From a virus: DNA of 32,487 nt. The stretch is taken from IMG/VR virus record IMGVR_UViG_3300028840_003855, positions 1 through 32,487 of that record. One strand, given 5' to 3'. Of the stretch, positions 8,249-14,500 are shown one piece after another. Position numbers and translations under genes: made by a program. Positions within the stretch are counted from its first letter, which is position 1, and the number at the start of each line of letters is the position of its first letter. The notes beneath the pieces were generated by a model. It was not told the origin of the DNA. It was given only the letters and a program-made list of their open reading frames with translations, and did no database searches.

Positions 8249-10177
8249 ATGAGTGAACTATTAATAACAGATACACTGAGGATATTCCCCCTTCCAATTA
8301 ATGAGGAGAAGGCAGAGGAATTCATCCTTATGGATAATACTGGGGTAAAGAGTCTGGGACCGGGGCGCTCTCTCCTGGCAAAGCTAGCTGCGTCTCACTG
8401 GGGATATATTAATGGTAATGGTTTCTGGTATGAGCCCAGTACAGCGGATGAGACCATACCCACATGGACTACCCCATTTCAAAAGCCAGTTCTGACCTAT
8501 CACCCCATATCTGATTCCTCAGCTGACAATGTAATAGGAAGGATACTGGACGTAAGGTATCAGAAGGGCGTAGCCAGGGAATTTGTTGAGGATGACCTTA
8601 TCCCGGATAATAAGCCTGACGGATATCTGGAATTTATGACCAGGATATCTGATGAGGCGTCTATACCTAAGGTGCTGGACCGGAGGTATGATACAGTCAG
8701 CATTAGCGCCATAGCCAGTAATGTGATGTGTAGCATCTGTAATAAGCCGGCAGTAGTTAAGGATTCCACCTGCGGACATACCAGGTTTGCAAGGTACAAC
8801 AAGGACGGGGACAGGGACTCTGGTGGTAAACTATGCTATTACAAGGCAGGGCCCCTTAAGGGTAGGCATGTGGCCTTTGTTATATCCCCTTCTGACGTAT
8901 ATGCAGGTGTCCAGTCAGCAGAATGGGAGCCCACTGAGACAGTACACGATAGTATTGGGGGACAAAGCCTCCTGGAACTCTTTGTAGTATCAAGGGATGA
9001 GGGGCTGGCTATGAGCCTTAATGATGGTTCCTCAGTTAATATATTTGATAGCTTTGAGGTTAATAAGAAGGCCATCTTTGATATGATATACCGCAGTGAT
9101 AATGATGTTGAAGATAAAGACATTGAAAATAGAGACAATAAACCAGGAGAGGAGGAAAGAATAGTGAGTAAAGAAATAACCGTGGAGGACTTCCTGGCTG
9201 AATATATTGGGGTAGCTGAGGTTGACATAGATAAGGCTATTGAGGATGGTACCCTGGTATTAACCGAGGATGCTAAGCTATCCTACAAAGCAAGGAAGAA
9301 TTTGCCGGATTCAGCATTCTGTGGGCCGGATAGGTCCTTTCCAGCCCATGATGCAAGTCATGTTAGGAACGGATTGGCAAGGTTGAACCAGAGTCACTTT
9401 AGCCCGGCGGTTAAGGCCAAGATACTGAGTTGCCTCAGAAGGAGAGCCAAGAAATATGGCATCAAGGTCAGTGCTAAGGTGTCTAGCAGCACTGAGGATG
9501 AGTGGAAGATAGATGAAGTCGTAGTGCATGACATCCTCCTGGCTGATGCCACAATTGAGGAGATACTTGCCATGGAGGTGATGGAAGAATACATGGCTGC
9601 TAATACAGATAATGGCAAAGCTGAACCTACTACTGATGCTGCTAACGCTAATGCTACAACCACTGATGCTAGTAGTGCTACTGCTACTGAACCTACTACC
9701 ACTGGTGCTGCAACCGCTGATGGTGGTGGTAACAATGGTGGAGACAATGGTAAGGAGAAGGTTAATGATGCTGCCCTCAGGGAAGCAGTCAGTGAGAGGG
9801 ATGAGACTATTAAGGCCCTTACGGCTGACAAGGCTGCTGTTCACAAGGAGCTTAAGGAGACAATAGTAGATAGTATCCTCTATACCAGACTAGTTATGAA
9901 GAAAGTGAAGAAGGAGGATATAGAGGCCGAGAGGGAGAAGCTCCTTGCGAGGGAGGTCACTTCCCTTAAGGATACCCTTGACGACCTTAGAGTTGAAATT
10001 AACCAGGGTCGCCCTGATACTCCAACAGAAGTAGTTGATGCCGCAGGGGTAGATGGGGATAGAGATCCTGACGTAGTAACAGACAAATTAGGTAATAGTG
10101 GAAGAAGAATGAGTGAGAGTGAAAGAAGGATCAAACACCTTATCCCAGAGTTGGATGAGGGCTTTGATAAGACATAG
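8249..10177 (+). CDS. Prohead protease fused to scaffold-like C-terminus
   Basis: 642 residues. Residues about 75-155 carry the pattern of a phage prohead serine protease (U35/S78-like): LTYHPISDSSADNVIGRI with a candidate catalytic His85, then RYDTVSISA with candidate Ser151 or Ser153. Directly after comes a Cys/His set CSIC (161-164), CGH (175-177) and C196 that looks like a zinc site. Residues 351-381 (NLPDSAFCGPDRSF, then HDASHVRNGLARLNQ) match a motif seen in many phage protease/scaffold proteins (DUF6582-like). Residues about 455-500 are an Ala/Thr/Gly linker. Residues about 505-590 are charged and coiled-coil-like, as expected for an internal scaffold removed on maturation. It sits before the capsid gene as usual. 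An internal start for a separate scaffold cannot be excluded. Confidence 0.8.
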   Translation: MSELLITDTLRIFPLPINEEKAEEFILMDNTGVKSLGPGRSLLAKLAASHWGYINGNGFWYEPSTADETIPTWTTPFQKPVLTYHPISDSSADNVIGRILDVRYQKGVAREFVEDDLIPDNKPDGYLEFMTRISDEASIPKVLDRRYDTVSISAIASNVMCSICNKPAVVKDSTCGHTRFARYNKDGDRDSGGKLCYYKAGPLKGRHVAFVISPSDVYAGVQSAEWEPTETVHDSIGGQSLLELFVVSRDEGLAMSLNDGSSVNIFDSFEVNKKAIFDMIYRSDNDVEDKDIENRDNKPGEEERIVSKEITVEDFLAEYIGVAEVDIDKAIEDGTLVLTEDAKLSYKARKNLPDSAFCGPDRSFPAHDASHVRNGLARLNQSHFSPAVKAKILSCLRRRAKKYGIKVSAKVSSSTEDEWKIDEVVVHDILLADATIEEILAMEVMEEYMAANTDNGKAEPTTDAANANATTTDASSATATEPTTTGAATADGGGNNGGDNGKEKVNDAALREAVSERDETIKALTADKAAVHKELKETIVDSILYTRLVMKKVKKEDIEAEREKLLAREVTSLKDTLDDLRVEINQGRPDTPTEVVDAAGVDGDRDPDVVTDKLGNSGRRMSESERRIKHLIPELDEGFDKT

Positions 10178-10196
10178 AGAGGAGGTATAGCAAAAT

Positions 10197-11333
10197 ATGC
10201 CGAAATTGAATTTTAATACACAGACAACTAAGAGGCAGCCCATAAGGACTGCCCCTACCAAGTTCCTTAGCAGCAAGACCAGGCCGCATGTGGAGGTTAG
10301 TGAGGGCATTCACCTTCCGGATCCATTCCTCCCCTATAAATGCCTGCCGGTACAGTGGATAGATGTGGAAACCTCTGATGCTGTGGTCATTGGTAAGGGG
10401 ACGATAGTCAGTCTCCTTACCAATCAGACTGAGACCGGGACTACCCCCTCTGGTATAGTCAATATAGCCAGCAGTGGTACCATTCCAGTCTTTGAGGATG
10501 CTACGGTTGCAAGCTCTATGATAGTAGCCAGCAACATAGATAGTAGCTTCTTTGGCTACGAGGACTCTATAGCAGGTCTTCTGGTGCCATGTAATGGAGG
10601 TATTCAGCAGAGGATACCCTATAGTGCCAGCGACGCAACAGTTGGCACCTTTACCTGTAGTGGTCTGGTAGTAACTGATGCAATGGGAGCGGATCCTGAG
10701 TCCAACTTCTGTCTTATAGACGGCAATATGCCCATTGGTATGGTATATGAGGACGTTTACCAGGACTTAAGGGGTAAGCACCTCAATTACAACCTGTGGG
10801 AGAGTTGGGGGGTCTGCTGTGATTTCTATATTGAAGTACCATTTGTAGACTTGGAATTGGTGAGCAGCTTCACCTCTGGCTATGTGGCCGCAGTGGATAT
10901 GCATCCATATAACCTTAATGCGACTACATGTGCCGGGTATCTGGCCACTTATAAGAAGTATCCATTCCTATACTTCTATGGTACAGCTACCTATAGAGAT
11001 GGCTCGGCAGGACAGATCCTTAAGAGTGACATGAACGGCAAGTTCATCCCCCAGGGCACTGGGACTAGCCTTACTAATGCAGCTACTGCTCAGACAGTAG
11101 GTAGGCTGGTCCTGACTGACTCCAGATATCCCAAGGACATGCTGGAGCTGGTAGATACTTACCCCGGGAGCAAACTGCCTGGTACTGAGACTGGTGGTCT
11201 GCCCAAGGTACTGTTTGACTTCATACAGGATGCTGAGTATGGTATTAATGGCTCATATCCAAGTATTGCGTCTACAGTTAACCTGGTGCAGAACGGGCAT
11301 TATGGAATGGCCCACATTCAGCTCCAGGTTTAG
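10197..11333 (+). CDS. Head-module structural protein, unidentified (378 aa)
   Basis: The ATG follows a strong AGAGGAGGT. The protein is rich in Gly, Thr, Ser and Tyr and appears beta-rich, with an N-terminal basic segment (about residues 1-30) and no signal peptide or membrane segment. It lies between the protease/scaffold gene and the major capsid gene, 46 nt before the latter, a slot often held by decoration or secondary capsid proteins. It is not itself the HK97-type capsid protein, which is encoded next. Function inferred from position only. Confidence 0.7.
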   Translation: MPKLNFNTQTTKRQPIRTAPTKFLSSKTRPHVEVSEGIHLPDPFLPYKCLPVQWIDVETSDAVVIGKGTIVSLLTNQTETGTTPSGIVNIASSGTIPVFEDATVASSMIVASNIDSSFFGYEDSIAGLLVPCNGGIQQRIPYSASDATVGTFTCSGLVVTDAMGADPESNFCLIDGNMPIGMVYEDVYQDLRGKHLNYNLWESWGVCCDFYIEVPFVDLELVSSFTSGYVAAVDMHPYNLNATTCAGYLATYKKYPFLYFYGTATYRDGSAGQILKSDMNGKFIPQGTGTSLTNAATAQTVGRLVLTDSRYPKDMLELVDTYPGSKLPGTETGGLPKVLFDFIQDAEYGINGSYPSIASTVNLVQNGHYGMAHIQLQV

Positions 11334-11379
11334 TACATATAATAACTAACTACAATTGGAAGGGAGGTTAGAAGAATAG

Positions 11380-11554
11380 ATGGATAAAGGGAATAAGGAC
11401 CTACAGATATTCAGAAGGGTGTACAGCGCCTTCACTAACAATGGCTATGTGGTGGATGATGAGTCCCCCACCGGCTTTAGTGATGAGCCTATGCTGATCA
11501 ATGACCTTCTGGTGCAGGCTGACCTCACCAGGTTCGATATGAGCCTCCTACTGT
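11380..11554 (+). other. Capsid exon 1
   Basis: 175 nt encoding the N-terminal arm, ending DMSLLL plus one base of a split Phe codon (T|TT). The 5' splice site follows T11554. The last seven exon bases CTACTGT (11548-11554) pair with GCAGTAG (11561-11567), ending in U.G. Confidence 0.85.
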
Positions 11555-14500
11555 AGTAATGCAGTAGTGTAACTCCACTGTATGCTGGAAAGCCCAACCA
11601 CTTCTGTGGGGGTAATCAGCAGGTAACTTAAGATAGCAAGTAAGGGGCATTCAATATGATGCAGAAGAAGACGTTAGAAAAGGAGTACTACAATAACAAG
11701 CTAACCCAAGCTGAGATAGCTGATAAGTATGGAATATCAAGGAATACTGTTATTGAGTACTTCAGGAAATATGAACTAAGTCCCCTGAAACCCTATGAGA
11801 GAAATGGTACACAGGAACTAACGCCCCACCAAAACGAGTTCATGGTGGGTACAATGTTAGGAGATGGATGTTTACTAGTGGCTAAGAATGGAACGAATGC
11901 ATGGCTGACTGTTAAGCACTCATATGAGCAGTTACCCTACGTGGAATGGAAGTATGATATTATGAAGTCTTTTGCTGGATGTGATATCAAACATTGTGAT
12001 GACTATGCACATGGCAAGTTATACAGGAAGGCATATTTCAGAACAATATGTCACCCAGTATTTACTGATCTCCATAATACATTCTATGACAATGGGGTAA
12101 AGGTAGTGACCAATGAGATAGTCTCTATGCTGACGCCATTTAGTATAGCTGTATGGTTCATGGATGATGGTACCAGGAGTAGGAACCACCTGGAGTTTGC
12201 GACCCACTCATATACACCCCCAGAGCTGGAGAGGCTACAGAAGGTACTTAGACGTAAGTTTAATGTGCATACCTCCCTCTGGTTTGCCCAGTATAGGAAG
12301 GGTAGCAATCAGAAGATGTTTAAGATAGGCATTCTGAAGAGAAGTGTTGGTGACTTCATATCTATCATTAAGCCATACATGATACCATCTATGATGTACA
12401 AGATTGAGCCATTACTCTCAGGAACCTCAGAGACTAGATGTGGAGCCCCAGCAGTGCTGGGAGAAGATATAGTCCAAACCCTGTAAGAAATACTGCGAAA
12501 GCAGGGGTAGTAATTGTTATACCGACAACTGTACAGACCATTGTGAGGGAGGCATTGGAGCCAGCCCTCCTGATTGTGCCTAATATGTTTCAGACAATCA
12601 ATCTGACTCAGGGTAGGCACGTTCAGATAGGGGCGGTAGGTGCCATGGTTGCCCGGGAGATACCGGAGACCTCAGAGTATCCAACCCAGGACCTTGATAT
12701 TGATGGGGGTATGGAAATTGCCCCGACTAATTCCACTATATGCTGGAAAGCCCAACCACCTGTGTGGGGGTAATCAGCAGGTAACCCAAGATGAGCCAGT
12801 AGGCGGGCAATCGGAGGTAGTAATGAAGGAAGCAACTCTTAGAAAGGAATATTTTGATAACCAGCTCACTATAATGGATATAGCTGAGAAATATGGTAAG
12901 GGATATTCTACTGTAAACTACTACTTCAAGAAGTATGATATAAGTCCCCTAAAGCCTCATGAGCGGATGGATGTACCAGACTTAAGCAATGAGCAAAGGT
13001 CATTCCTCATTGGTACAATGCTCGGTGATGGGTCATTGGAATTGGCCCATACCGGTATGAATGCAAGACTTCATGTAGAGCATACAGTAGACCAGGTTGA
13101 TTATGTGATATGGAAGCATCATCTTATTAAGCCCTTTGTTACCGGCCCTGTAAAGTACAGGGAAAGGAGTAGGAAGGGTAATAAGTCGATAATGTGTGGA
13201 TTTCGCACAGTATCACATCCAATCTTTACTGACCTACATAGAATGTTCTATGATGCAGGGGTAAAGGTAGTGACCAATGAGATAGCCAGGGAGCTTACAC
13301 CAATGGCATTAGCTGTATGGCTTATGGATGATGGAAGTAAGAATGGGAACTCAACCATTTTTTGTACCCATTCATTCACAAGGCCGGAGTTAGAGAGATT
13401 GCAGAGTGAACTCTCTGGTAAGTTCAAGATAAATACAACTCTTCAAGCTGCTGGACATAGAAAGGGTAGTAATCAGAAGATGTACAACATCTATGTACTC
13501 AAGAACAGCATGGAGAGACTTGTTGAGCTATTGAGACCTTATGTCATTGAACCGATGCAGTATAAGCTGGAACCATCACTAGGGAACCTCAGAGGCCATA
13601 CGTGGAACCCCAATGGGGAAGATATGGTCCAAGCCCTTCAAATACTGTGATAAGCAGGGGTACTAACTGGATATAATTGCCTTCTCAGTAGCCAAGCACG
13701 GACTTCAGCTCCGGGTTGGTGATGAGACTATAAGAGAGAGTCAGTGGGACGTCAATTCTGAAGGCGTCGGCTGGTAGGGATACCAGCAATAATAAATGTG
13801 GCTTACATCAGTGAAGCCTAAGGGACTAAATGAGTCCTATGGTAATACTGAGGGGTTCCAATAGGGGCCCTGCAGAGACTCTTAGTTAATACTAAGGATA
13901 GGTAGTGCATGTAGTAAATATAGGTTACCTATAACACGCCACACACCTAGAACAGGTGAAGATATAGTCCAAACAACATAGAAATATGTTGGGTAATAAG
14001 CTTCGGAATGTGGTTAGACATTAGCCACTCTATACAGCAATGTATGGTAACTAAGTGGATGAATTCAGGGGAAGCCCTACCGGATAGTGCCGGGGGTAAC
14101 CCTGAGCCAAGCCTGGATGAGGGTAAGGTATCCAGGAAGGTGCAACGCACAGCCAGTGAGGCCTCAACAATAACCTGGCCAAGAGCTTCCACCAGCCTAC
14201 TGGGCTGAAGAGATGTGCTGGACTATACAGTAATGTGTAGAGCCATAGGATAAAAAGCCTATGGGGTAACAATTCGTAAGAGCAGCCGGCCGTGCTTGAT
14301 TGATAGGGCTCGGCTTAAAACTAACGCTACTATATGCTGGGACGAACTGAATGAGCTGGTACTTGGGCACAGAACCCCCCAAGTAATAAACCAAGCTATG
14401 ATACAGTCAATCAGCAGGGAAGATGGGTGGAATTGATGGTACACAATAGGATACATAGGAATGATTACTTTTTCAGTAAATGGAGTGTAGATATGGCATA

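Noticed and set aside
9612-9866. Leucine-rich + strand ORF that looks like a membrane protein
   Set aside because: It is a frame-shifted reading of the Ala/Thr-rich linker of the protease-scaffold gene; the apparent hydrophobicity comes from GCT/ACT repeats read as CTA/CTG/TTG-type codons.
12640-12822. Upstream 61 codons of the open frame containing the intron 2 endonuclease
   Set aside because: This part overlaps capsid exon 2 in another frame and has no counterpart in the paralogous intron 1 enzyme. The start at ATG 12823 has GGAGG and aligns with the paralogue.
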